Shown one piece after another: positions 36,944-45,515 of a stretch of 64,000 nt of DNA; the first letter of the stretch is position 1, and each line of letters opens with the position of its first letter. The position numbers and the translations under genes were made by a program. Under the pieces are notes generated by a model, which saw nothing but the letters and a program-made list of their open reading frames with translations, was not told the origin of the DNA and ran no database searches. Source of the stretch: Aquimonas sp044377145 (lineage in GTDB: Bacteria > Pseudomonadota > Gammaproteobacteria > Xanthomonadales > Xanthomonadaceae); NCBI RefSeq assembly GCF_044377145.1, contig NZ_JBILJQ010000020.1, forward strand, positions 1-64,000, in the 5' to 3' direction.

Positions 36944-37552
36944 CTATGGGCCGAGCAGTCCGATCTCGGCGGCTTCAGCCCAGGCGGCGTAGAGCGCACC
37001 GCTCGGATGCAGGCCATCCTCGGCCACCCACGCACTGCCGCGCTCGCGGGATACCGCGCTGGTGTCGACGAAGCGTACGTTGCGCGCCTGCGCGATCTCG
37101 GCGGCGGCAGCGTTGAAGGCATCGAGCTCGCGGGCGATCTGTGCGGTGTCGCGGCCGCTCTTGGCGCCAAACGGCGTCACGCCCCAGTCGGGAATGGCCA
37201 GCACGATCACCCGCTGGGGGTCGTCGCCGGCCAGCGCCAACGCGCGTTCAAGCAGGGCGACGAACTGCTCGCGGTACTCGTCGAGCGCGCGGCCGCGGTA
37301 CTGGTTGTTGACCCCGATCAGCAGGCTCACCAGGTCGAAGTCGGCGCGCGTGCCGACCGGATACTTGCCATCCATCGCCGCGGCCAGCTCGTCGGTGGTC
37401 CAGCCGGTGGTGGCGATGATCTCGGGCGGGTCGAAAGCCCGGCCATGTGCGTTCAGACGCGCGACCAGCTGCAGCGGCCAGCGTCCGGATTCGGCCACTG
37501 CTTCGCCGATGGTGTAGGAGTCGCCGAGGGCGAGAAAACGTCGCGCGCTCAT
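36944..37552 (-). CDS. SGNH/GDSL hydrolase (esterase/lipase type)
   Basis: A 202-residue hydrolase of the SGNH fold. Block I FLALGDSYTIGE carries the catalytic serine near the N-terminus, block III is IGVNNQYRG, and block V WVAEDGLHPSGALY carries the Asp-x-x-His pair. There is no signal peptide, so it is cytoplasmic. It starts 28 bases after the aminotransferase stop and is probably co-transcribed with it. A truncated relative of its C-terminus is found at 27882. Confidence 0.88.
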   Translation of the reverse strand: MSARRFLALGDSYTIGEAVAESGRWPLQLVARLNAHGRAFDPPEIIATTGWTTDELAAAMDGKYPVGTRADFDLVSLLIGVNNQYRGRALDEYREQFVALLERALALAGDDPQRVIVLAIPDWGVTPFGAKSGRDTAQIARELDAFNAAAAEIAQARNVRFVDTSAVSRERGSAWVAEDGLHPSGALYAAWAEAAEIGLLGP

Positions 37553-37580
37553 TTCAGAGTTCGCTCATGCCGCCACCTGC

Positions 37581-38822
37581 TCAGGCCACCGCACGCTTGA
37601 TCTCCTGCGCATTGCGTTCGAGTGCGCCCTCGATTCTCAGGAACACCTCGGCGATGTCTTCGGCGAGCGGCAGCAGGGTGACGCGGAAATGGTTGCGGTA
37701 GGCAACATTGAAGCTGGAGCCGGGCACGATCAGCACGCCGTCCTGTTCCAGCAGTTCCAGCGCGAAGCGGTAGTCGTCGAAGCCGGGCAGGTCACGCGAA
37801 TCCACGCCGGGGAAGGCGAACATCGAGCCCATCGGCGCGACCAGCGACAGCCGCGAGCTGCGCGCGCAGGCGTCGATGATCGCCTGCCGCGACTGCTGCA
37901 GACGGCCGCCGGCGGCGGTCAGTGCGGTCACCGTATCGGGGCCGTTGATGGCCGCGGGAATCGCCCACTGCGCCGGCACGTTCGCACACAGACGCAGTGC
38001 GCCGAGCAGGTCGAAGGCGTGGTGGTACTCGGCCAGACGACCGCGGTGTCCGGACAGCACCACCCAACCGGCGCGGAAGCCGCAGCTGCGGTGCACCTTC
38101 GACAGCCCGCCGAAGGACAGGCAGGGCACCTCGCCGGCCAGCGGTGCCAGCGGCACGAACTCGGCCTCGTCGTACAGCAGCCCGTCGTAGATCTCATCGA
38201 CCATCAACACCAGCCGGTGACGTTCGGCAATCTCCACGATCTGCTGCAGCAACTCGCGCGGATAGACCGCGCCGGTCGGGTTGTTCGGGTTGATCACCAC
38301 CAGCGCACGGGTGCGCGCAGTGATCAGCGATTCCATCTGCTCCGGGTCGGGCAGGAATCCGTGCTCCGGGCGGCAGTGGTAGTAGCGCGGGTTGCCGCCG
38401 TTGAGCAGGGTCGCGGCGCTCCACAGCGGATAGTCGGGGCTGGGCAGCAAGACCTCTTCGCCCGGGTTCAGCAGGGCGCGCAGGGCGATATCAATAAGCT
38501 CACTGACGCCGTTGCCGAGGAACACGTCATCGGCGGTGACGCCATGGCTGCCGCGGCGCTGGTGCAGACCGGCGACGGCTTCGCGCGCCTCCGGCAGGCC
38601 CTGCTGGTGGCAGTAGGGATCGCTGTCGGCAATATGCTCGGCGATCGCCTGCTGGATATGCGCAGGTGCATGCAGGCCGAACGCGCCGGGATTGCCGATG
38701 TTCAACTTGAACAGCTTGCGCCCGGCCTGCTCCAGCTCCCGGGCTCGTCGGGCCAGCTCGCCGCGGATCTCATAGCGGACCTGTTCAAGGCGTTGGCTGG
38801 TCGGAACGGGACGGTGCGGCAT
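37581..38822 (-). CDS. alaA: Pyridoxal-phosphate aminotransferase, AlaA-like
   Basis: Class I/II aminotransferase of 413 residues, most similar in pattern to AlaA (glutamate-pyruvate aminotransferase): VRYEIRGELARRARELEQ at the N-terminus, KLNIGNPGAFG, VVINPNNPTGAVYP (cofactor asparagine), MVDEIYDGLLYD, and the Schiff-base lysine in SFGGLSKVHRSCGFRAGW, followed by the phosphate-binding arginine. ATG 38822 is the start that matches the family. It is divergent from purL. Confidence 0.88.
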   Translation of the reverse strand: MPHRPVPTSQRLEQVRYEIRGELARRARELEQAGRKLFKLNIGNPGAFGLHAPAHIQQAIAEHIADSDPYCHQQGLPEAREAVAGLHQRRGSHGVTADDVFLGNGVSELIDIALRALLNPGEEVLLPSPDYPLWSAATLLNGGNPRYYHCRPEHGFLPDPEQMESLITARTRALVVINPNNPTGAVYPRELLQQIVEIAERHRLVLMVDEIYDGLLYDEAEFVPLAPLAGEVPCLSFGGLSKVHRSCGFRAGWVVLSGHRGRLAEYHHAFDLLGALRLCANVPAQWAIPAAINGPDTVTALTAAGGRLQQSRQAIIDACARSSRLSLVAPMGSMFAFPGVDSRDLPGFDDYRFALELLEQDGVLIVPGSSFNVAYRNHFRVTLLPLAEDIAEVFLRIEGALERNAQEIKRAVA

Positions 38823-38958
38823 GGCGGTCGGCAGGGCGTGGACGGCCGTCAAGACTAGCCGAGAACCCACGGTGGCGATAGGAAACCTCGGCCCCGCGCA
38901 ACCTCGCCGAATCAGCGCAGATGCGGGCTGCCGCGGGGCAGGGCGGTGATGATTCGCT

Positions 38959-38964
38959 TAGAAT
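38959..38964 (+). promoter_or_regulatory. Possible -10 element of purL
   Basis: TAGAAT lies 44 bases before the purL start in the 185-base divergent region shared with alaA. No matching -35 box is evident. Confidence 0.3.
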
Positions 38965-39007
38965 GCGCGCCCCGTCCCCCGCGCCCTGTGCGCGTGACAA
39001 GGTCAGC

Positions 39008-42000
39008 ATGATCGTGTTCGAGGGCCAGGCGGCCCTTTCGTCTTTCCGGCTGAAGGCGCTCAGCGCCCGGGTCGAAACGCTTGCGCCCGGCCTGGGCCCG
39101 CAGGCCACCCGCTGGCTGTACTTCATTGAGCTGGAGCCCGGCGCCAGCCTCACGGCGGAACACTCGGCGCAGCTCGGCCGCATTCTGGAAGCGGCGCCCG
39201 GACAGTCAGCGCCACAGCCGCAGGCACCGTGGGTGCTGCCGCGGCTGGGCACTCGCTCGCCGTGGTCGACCAAGGCCACTGAGATCCTGCGCGGTGCCGG
39301 CCTGCCGGTGCAGCGCGTCGAGCGCGGTCTGGCCTACCAGCTGACTGCGGCGCTTTCGCAGGTCGCAGGCCTCGCCGTGCTGCTGCACGATCCGATGACT
39401 CAGGCCCTGGTCGAGGACGGACGCGCGTTGTCGGGCCTGTTCGCCGCCGGCACGCCAGCGCGCGCTGCGCGCATCGACACCGCCGCGTTGGCGCAGGCCA
39501 ACACCGAGCTTGGCCTGGCGCTCTCGTCCGACGAGATCGACTACCTGCGCGACCGCTACGGCGCTCTGCAGCGACAGCCCTCGGACGCCGAGCTGATGAT
39601 GTTCGCGCAGGCCAACTCCGAGCACTGCCGGCACAAGATCTTCAATGCGCAGTACCGGATCGACGGCGAGGATCAGCCGATCAGCCTGTTCGGCATGATC
39701 CGCAACACCCAGCGTGTGTCGCCGCAGCTGACCCTGTCGGCCTACAAAGACAACGCAGCCGTGGTTGAAGGCTTCGAGGCGCGTCGTTTCGCGGCCGGGC
39801 CGGACGGCGAGTACGTCGAGCGGGCGCTGGCGCCGTCTGCATTCGCGATCAAGGTCGAGACGCACAACCATCCGACTGCGATCTCGCCGTTCCCCGGCGC
39901 GGCCACCGGCTCCGGCGGCGAGATCCGCGACGAGGGCGCGACCGGCCGCGGCGGCAAGCCCAAGGCCGGGCTGACCGGCTTCACGGTGTCGCATCTGCGC
40001 ATCCCCGGCCTGACCCGGCCGTGGGAGCAGGAGCGTCCGCTCAACCCGCGCATGGCCTCGGCCTTCGAAATCATGCGCGATGGCCCGCTCGGCGCTGCCG
40101 CGTTCAACAATGAATTCGGCCGCCCGGCCTTGACCGGCTACTTCCGCAGCTTCGAGCTGCCGACCGCCGAGCCCGGCCTGTGGCGCGGCTACGACAAGCC
40201 GATCATGCTGGCCGGCGGCGTCGGCAGCATCGAGCGCGATCAGGTCGAGAAGCGCCGTCTGCGCCCCGGCGATGCGGTGGTGATCCTCGGCGGACCGGGC
40301 ATGCTGATCGGTCTGGGTGGCGGCGCTGCGTCATCGGTGGCCTCGGGGCAGAGCACCGAGGACTTGGACTTCGCCTCGGTGCAGCGCGACAACCCCGAGA
40401 TGGAGCGCCGCTGTCAGGAAGTCATCGACCGCTGCTGGCTGCTCGGCGACGGCAATCCGATTCTGTCCGCCCACGATGTCGGCGCCGGCGGGCTGTCGAA
40501 TGCGGTGCCCGAGTTGCTGAATGATTCCGAGGCCGGCGGCGATATCGACCTCGCCCAAGTGCCCTCCGACGATCCCGGCCTGTCACCGATGCAGCTGTGG
40601 TGCAACGAGGCGCAGGAGCGCTACGCGTTGGGTATCGCTGCCGAGCAGCTTGAAGAATTCGAGGCCCTGTGCCGGCGCGAGCGCTGCCCGTACGGCGTGA
40701 TCGGCCGGGTCACCGCGGCGCGCCATCTGCGGGTGCTCGACTCACGGCCGCAGGCGTTGGCCGTCACCGGCACGGCCGAGGCGGTGATCGATATCCCGAT
40801 GGATCTGCTGTTCGGCAAGGCGCCGAAAATGCTGCGCGACACCGAAGTGCCGCGTGCCACCAGTTGGCCGCGCCTCGATCCGGCCGCTGTCGATCTGCGC
40901 GAAGCCGGTCTGCGCGTGCTATCGCACCCGAGCGTCGGCGCCAAGCAGTTTCTGGTGACGATCGGCGACCGCACGGTCGGCGGGCTGTCAGCGCGCGATC
41001 AGATGGTCGGGCCGTGGCAACTGCCGCTGGCCGATTGCGCGGTCACCCTGGCGGATTTCAGCGGCTACACCGGCGAGGCGATGGCGCTCGGCGAGCGCAG
41101 CCCGCTGGCCTTGATCGACGCAGCTGCCTCCGCGCGGATGGCGGTCGGTGAAGCCTTGACCAATCTCGCTGCCGCGCCGGTGGCCTCGCTCAAAGAGGTG
41201 AAGCTGTCGGCCAACTGGATGGCCGCGGCCTCGCATGCCGGTGAAGACGCGCTGCTGTTCGAGGCGGTCAAGGCGGTCGGCATGCAGCTGTGTCCGGAGC
41301 TTGGCATCGGCATTCCGGTCGGCAAGGATTCGCTGTCGATGCAGGCGCGCTGGCAGCATCAGGATCAGGCGCTGTCGGTGGTCTCGCCGGTGTCGCTGGT
41401 GGTGACGGCGTTCGCCCGCGTGGAAGACGTGCGCGCAACCCTGACGCCCGTGTTGGCGACCGATCAGGGCGACAGCGAGCTGTGGCTGATCGGCCTTGGC
41501 GCCGGCAAGCAGCGCATGGGCGGCTCGATCCTGGCCCAGTGCTTCGAGCGCTTCGGCGGTGCCAGTCCGGATATCGAGGACGCCGAGACCTTGCGCGAGT
41601 TCTTCGAGCTGATTCAGGCCGCCCGCGCCGAAGGCTTGATCCTCGCTTACCACGATCGTTCAGACGGTGGCGCATTCGCCGCCGCCTGTGAAATGGCATT
41701 CGCTGCGCACTGTGGTCTGCAGCTGCAGCTCGAAGGTTGGACCGAGGCCGCGCTGCCGGCGCTGTTCAACGAGGAACTGGGCGCTGTGGTGCAGATCCGC
41801 ACCGAAGACCGTGCGAGCTTCGCTGATCTGGTTGAGCGCCACGGCCTGATCCACTGCGCCCAGCGTATCGGGCGCCCCAGCCGGCAGCCGCGGGTGCGGG
41901 TGCTCGATGGCGAAGATCTGCTGGCCGAATGGAGCTGGCAGGAGCTGTTCGAGGCCTGGTGGTCGACCAGCCACGCGATCCAGCTGCGCCGCGATGAGCC

Positions 42001-42880
42001 CGGCTGCGCCGAGGCCGAGCGCGCAGCCGCCAGCGATTTCAATGCTGCGCCGCTGGAGGCCGTGCTGAGCTTCGATGCCGCGGACGACATCGCCGCGCCC
42101 TACGTCAACTCGGGCGCCCGTCCGCGGGTGGCGATCCTGCGCGAGCAGGGTGTCAACGGCCAGATCGAAATGGCCGCCGCATTCACCCGTGCCGGCTTCG
42201 AAGCGGTCGATGTGCACATGAGCGATCTGCTCGAAGCTGGCGGCGACCTCGCCTCGTTCCGCGGTCTGGCGGCCTGCGGCGGCTTCAGCTACGGCGATGT
42301 GCTCGGCGCTGGCCGCGGCTGGGCGACTTCGATCCTCGAACACGAGCGCCTGCGCGCAGCCTTCGCCGAATTCTTCGGCCGCCGCGACACGTTCGCGCTG
42401 GGCGTCTGCAACGGCTGCCAGATGCTTGCCCAGCTGAAGGATCTGGTACCCGGCGCCGAGGCCTGGCCGCGCTTTCAGCGCAATCTGTCCGAGCAGTACG
42501 AGGCGCGGCTGACGCTGGTCGAAGTGCAGGAGTCGCCCTCGATTCTGCTGGCCGGAATGGCTGGCTCGCAGCTGCCGATCGTGGTCAGCCACGGCGAAGG
42601 TCGCGCGGTGTTTGCGTCAGCGGCCGAGCAGGCGCGGGCACTGGTGGCGATGCGCTTTGTGCAGCCCGGCGGTGCGATCGCCAGCGCCTACCCGGCCAAT
42701 CCGAACGGCACGCCGGACGGCATCACCGGCCTGACCAGTGCCGACGGCCGGGTCAGCTTGATGATGCCGCACCCCGAGCGGGTGTTCCGCAGCGTGCAGA
42801 TGAGCTGGCACCCATCGGGCTGGGGTGAGGATTCGCCTTGGCTGCGTCTGTTCCGCAACGCCCGCGCATGGGTGGCCTGA
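39008..42880 (+). CDS. purL: Phosphoribosylformylglycinamidine synthase
   Basis: Fourth step of purine synthesis: FGAR plus glutamine and ATP give FGAM. The 1290-residue protein is the large single-chain form of gammaproteobacteria, with an N-terminal PurS-like part, two AIR-synthase-type halves (MMFAQANSEHCRHKIFNAQY, KVETHNHPTAISPFPGA; IPVGKDSLSM in the second half), and a C-terminal glutamine amidotransferase with the nucleophile in LGVCNGCQML and the final HPERVFRSVQ. ATG 39008 matches the family start. The stop overlaps the next start as TGATG. Confidence 0.96.
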   Translation: MIVFEGQAALSSFRLKALSARVETLAPGLGPQATRWLYFIELEPGASLTAEHSAQLGRILEAAPGQSAPQPQAPWVLPRLGTRSPWSTKATEILRGAGLPVQRVERGLAYQLTAALSQVAGLAVLLHDPMTQALVEDGRALSGLFAAGTPARAARIDTAALAQANTELGLALSSDEIDYLRDRYGALQRQPSDAELMMFAQANSEHCRHKIFNAQYRIDGEDQPISLFGMIRNTQRVSPQLTLSAYKDNAAVVEGFEARRFAAGPDGEYVERALAPSAFAIKVETHNHPTAISPFPGAATGSGGEIRDEGATGRGGKPKAGLTGFTVSHLRIPGLTRPWEQERPLNPRMASAFEIMRDGPLGAAAFNNEFGRPALTGYFRSFELPTAEPGLWRGYDKPIMLAGGVGSIERDQVEKRRLRPGDAVVILGGPGMLIGLGGGAASSVASGQSTEDLDFASVQRDNPEMERRCQEVIDRCWLLGDGNPILSAHDVGAGGLSNAVPELLNDSEAGGDIDLAQVPSDDPGLSPMQLWCNEAQERYALGIAAEQLEEFEALCRRERCPYGVIGRVTAARHLRVLDSRPQALAVTGTAEAVIDIPMDLLFGKAPKMLRDTEVPRATSWPRLDPAAVDLREAGLRVLSHPSVGAKQFLVTIGDRTVGGLSARDQMVGPWQLPLADCAVTLADFSGYTGEAMALGERSPLALIDAAASARMAVGEALTNLAAAPVASLKEVKLSANWMAAASHAGEDALLFEAVKAVGMQLCPELGIGIPVGKDSLSMQARWQHQDQALSVVSPVSLVVTAFARVEDVRATLTPVLATDQGDSELWLIGLGAGKQRMGGSILAQCFERFGGASPDIEDAETLREFFELIQAARAEGLILAYHDRSDGGAFAAACEMAFAAHCGLQLQLEGWTEAALPALFNEELGAVVQIRTEDRASFADLVERHGLIHCAQRIGRPSRQPRVRVLDGEDLLAEWSWQELFEAWWSTSHAIQLRRDEPGCAEAERAAASDFNAAPLEAVLSFDAADDIAAPYVNSGARPRVAILREQGVNGQIEMAAAFTRAGFEAVDVHMSDLLEAGGDLASFRGLAACGGFSYGDVLGAGRGWATSILEHERLRAAFAEFFGRRDTFALGVCNGCQMLAQLKDLVPGAEAWPRFQRNLSEQYEARLTLVEVQESPSILLAGMAGSQLPIVVSHGEGRAVFASAAEQARALVAMRFVQPGGAIASAYPANPNGTPDGITGLTSADGRVSLMMPHPERVFRSVQMSWHPSGWGEDSPWLRLFRNARAWVA

Positions 42881-43491
42881 TGAGCCTCTCTCCGCTGCGA
42901 CGCTTCATTCTCGCCGCCACCCTGTGGCTGCCGTCGTGCTTCTTCCTGTGGGCGCTGCTGATCAACCCGATTCTGTGGCCGGTGGCGAAGATCGCCGGCG
43001 CGGTGCTGGTGCAAATCCTGCCGCAGACCATCGAACTGATCGAGCAGGAAGGGCAGAACTTCGAAGTGGTGACGCGTCTGCTGACCGAGGCCGATTCCAG
43101 CGGTCGCATCGGTCAGCTGATCCTGACCTCGACGCCGATGGTCTACGCATGGTGCCTGCCCTTGTTCGCCGGCCTGGTGATGGCGGCGCCGATCACGGGT
43201 CGGCAGGTCTTGAAGCAGTTTGCGGTCGGAGTGCCGGTGCTGTGGCTGGTGATCAGCTGGGGGGCGGTGTTCGACGCGCTGTATCTCCTGCAGTTCCGTG
43301 CCGGCCCGCTTGGTCAGGCTGCGCTTCAGCAGGCCGGCATCGCCACCGATGTGATCGGCCTCGGCTACCAGTTCGGCTACCTCGTCCTGCCACCTGTGAT
43401 CCCGATCGTGCTGTGGATCGCCCTGAACAGCGCCTTCCTGCAGGAACTGGTCGAGTTCACCCGGGAACCTCCGGAGCCACCGACAGTCTGA
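42880..43491 (+). CDS. Small inner-membrane protein, function unknown
   Basis: A 203-residue protein with about four membrane segments (FILAATLWLPSCFFLWALLI, PMVYAWCLPLFAGLVMAA, GVPVLWLVISWGAVFDALYL, YLVLPPVIPIVLWIALNS) and a periplasmic loop after the first. The layout recalls the exosortase-associated membrane proteins, but no exosortase is in the window, so this is only a guess. Its start overlaps the purL stop by one base (TGATG). It lies just upstream of the type II secretion operon. Confidence 0.6.
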   Translation: MSLSPLRRFILAATLWLPSCFFLWALLINPILWPVAKIAGAVLVQILPQTIELIEQEGQNFEVVTRLLTEADSSGRIGQLILTSTPMVYAWCLPLFAGLVMAAPITGRQVLKQFAVGVPVLWLVISWGAVFDALYLLQFRAGPLGQAALQQAGIATDVIGLGYQFGYLVLPPVIPIVLWIALNSAFLQELVEFTREPPEPPTV

Positions 43492-43584
43492 GCCCCGCCT
43501 CGCGACCTGCGCGGCGCGTGGCCGGAGTTCGGGGTTATCCTTGTCGGCCGTCCGCTCCATCTACGACCGTCCGAGGCGATCCGC

Positions 43585-45339
43585 TTGAACGCAGTGCTGG
43601 CTGACAATGCTCCCGCCGCCGAAACGCCCGTCGAAACACCCGACGAGGCCGTGCTGGCGCTGGAGACCCGCATCAGCGAGGCCCTGCTCGCGCGCGGCCG
43701 CCTGAAGGAGGCCGATCTGGTCCGCGCCAAGCGCCTGCTGGAGGAGTCGGGCGGTAGCTTGATCGGTCTGATCACCCGCATTGGTCTGGCATCCGAGCGA
43801 GATGTGGCCGAAGCCAGCGCCGAAGTGCTGGGCCTGCCGCTGGTCTCAGTCAAGGACTGCCCGGATGCGCCGCCGCCGAACGTGCAGCTGTCGCTGCGTT
43901 TCCTCAAGCAGCAGCACCTGTGCCCGATCGGCGAATCCGAGACGCATATCGACCTGCTGACCGCGGATCCGCAGGATGCGTACCTGGTCGATGCGGTCAA
44001 ACTGGCCACCAGCAAAGAGGTCAGACTCCACGTTGGCCTGCGCTCGGAAATCGATGATCTGATCGAGCGCTACTACGGCGCCGGCCGATCGGCAATGGGC
44101 ACGATTGTCGAGAACCTCGCCGACGGCGATGTGCGCAGCGAGGACGATGTCGAGCACCTGCGCGATCTCGCCTCCGAGGCGCCGGTGATCCGGCTGGTGA
44201 ACCTGGTCATCCAGCGCGCGGTCGAAGGCCGCGCATCCGATATCCACATTGAACCCTTCGAGAGCCGGCTGAAGGTGCGCTACCGCATCGACGGCGTGCT
44301 GCACGAAGTCGAATCGCCGCCTTCGTCGAGCACCGCGGCGGTGATCTCGCGCATCAAGATAATGGCCAAGCTCAACATCGCCGAGCGTCGCCTGCCGCAG
44401 GACGGTCGCATCATGCTGCGCGTGCAGGGCAAGGAGCTCGACTTGCGCGTATCGACCGTGCCGACCGCGCACGGCGAGTCGGTGGTGATGCGTATCCTCG
44501 ACCGCGAATCGATCGTGTTCGACTTCCACAAGCTCGGCTTCACCGACAACTTCCTCGACAAGTTCATGAAGGTGCTGGAGCTGCCGCACGGCATCCTGCT
44601 GGTGACCGGCCCGACCGGCTCGGGCAAGACCACCACGCTGTACACCGCGCTGTCCAAGCTCAACCGGCCGGATCTGAAGATCATCACGGTCGAAGATCCG
44701 GTCGAGTACCAGATCGAGGGCATCAACCAGATCCAGGCCAAGCCGCAGATCGGCCTCGATTTCTCGCACGCGCTGCGCTCGATTGTCCGCCAGGATCCGG
44801 ACGTCATCATGATCGGCGAAATGCGCGATCTGGAAACCGCGAAGATCGCGATCCAGTCGGCGCTGACCGGTCATCTGGTGCTGTCGACCCTGCACACCAA
44901 CAACGCTGCAGGCGGCATCACCCGTTTGCTCGACATGGGGGTGGAGGACTACCTGCTGACCTCGACCGTCAACGGCATCCTGGCCCAGCGTCTGGTGCGC
45001 CGGCTGGATGCCGGGCACCGCGAGGCCTATGCGGCGATGCCCGAAGTGATCAACGAGTTCCAACTGCGCCGCTTCAGCGACGCCGACCCGATCCAGCTGT
45101 ACCGCCCCGTCGCCTCGCCGGCCTCACCCTCGGGCTACTTCGGCCGCACCACCATCATGGAGTTTCTGGTCATGAACGATCCGCTGCGGCGGCTGGTGAT
45201 GCAGCACGCCGACATGGGTGTGATCGAACAGGCCGCGCGCGACAACGGCATGCGCACCATGTACGAAGACGGCCTGGTAAAAGCGATGCAGGGCGTGACC
45301 ACGATCGAGGAGGTCCTGCGGGTGACGCAGGAGGGGTGA
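43585..45339 (+). CDS. gspE: Type II secretion ATPase GspE (XpsE-like)
   Basis: Cytoplasmic hexameric ATPase of 584 residues that powers pseudopilus assembly. N-terminal GspE_N domain (residues about 30-150), then the catalytic core with Walker A GPTGSGKTTT (about residue 342), the Asp box IMIGEMRDLETA and His box STLHTNNA. Unusually, the zinc-binding cysteines found in most GspE proteins are gone: the two expected CxxC positions read DAGH (in RRLDAGHREAY) and SPAS (in VASPASPSGYFG). The start is TTG 43585 with GAGG about ten bases upstream; GTG 43594 is possible. Confidence 0.93.
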   Translation: MNAVLADNAPAAETPVETPDEAVLALETRISEALLARGRLKEADLVRAKRLLEESGGSLIGLITRIGLASERDVAEASAEVLGLPLVSVKDCPDAPPPNVQLSLRFLKQQHLCPIGESETHIDLLTADPQDAYLVDAVKLATSKEVRLHVGLRSEIDDLIERYYGAGRSAMGTIVENLADGDVRSEDDVEHLRDLASEAPVIRLVNLVIQRAVEGRASDIHIEPFESRLKVRYRIDGVLHEVESPPSSSTAAVISRIKIMAKLNIAERRLPQDGRIMLRVQGKELDLRVSTVPTAHGESVVMRILDRESIVFDFHKLGFTDNFLDKFMKVLELPHGILLVTGPTGSGKTTTLYTALSKLNRPDLKIITVEDPVEYQIEGINQIQAKPQIGLDFSHALRSIVRQDPDVIMIGEMRDLETAKIAIQSALTGHLVLSTLHTNNAAGGITRLLDMGVEDYLLTSTVNGILAQRLVRRLDAGHREAYAAMPEVINEFQLRRFSDADPIQLYRPVASPASPSGYFGRTTIMEFLVMNDPLRRLVMQHADMGVIEQAARDNGMRTMYEDGLVKAMQGVTTIEEVLRVTQEG

Positions 45340-45342
45340 TGG

Positions 45343-45376
45343 AGAGCCGGGATTCGGGATTGGGGATTCGGGATTC
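45343..45376. repeat. Left arm of a 34-bp heptanucleotide-rich inverted repeat
   Basis: The arm reads AGAGCCGGGATTCGGGATTG and continues with GGATTCGGGATTC, built from GGGATTC/GGGATTG units. It is complementary to 45477-45510 at 32 of 34 positions. It lies three bases after the gspE stop. Confidence 0.85.
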
Positions 45377-45476
45377 GCTAGAGCGGCGCGGCAGCGCTCC
45401 AGCCAGTTGGGCTCCCGACATGCTCTGGACCAGTAACCGCAGCGCAAGGCAGGGTCTTGCAGAGCCCGGCTTTGAC

Positions 45477-45510
45477 GAATCCCGAATCCCGAATCCCGAA
45501 TCTCGGCTCT
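45477..45510. repeat. Right arm of the heptanucleotide-rich inverted repeat
   Basis: Starts GAATCCCGAATCCCG, the complement of the left arm, and ends CTCGGCTCT five bases before gspF. About 100 bases of non-coding sequence lie between the arms. Such intergenic GGGATTC repeats are common in Xanthomonadales. Confidence 0.85.
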
Positions 45511-45515
45511 AACCC

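Noticed and set aside
36731..37600. 289-codon plus-strand frame opposite the SGNH hydrolase
   Set aside because: It is antisense to a hydrolase with intact catalytic blocks; the product is low in complexity.
45343..45510. Heptanucleotide repeats considered as a CRISPR array or tandem-repeat locus
   Set aside because: There are only a few 7-base units arranged as two inverted arms, with no spacers and no cas genes.
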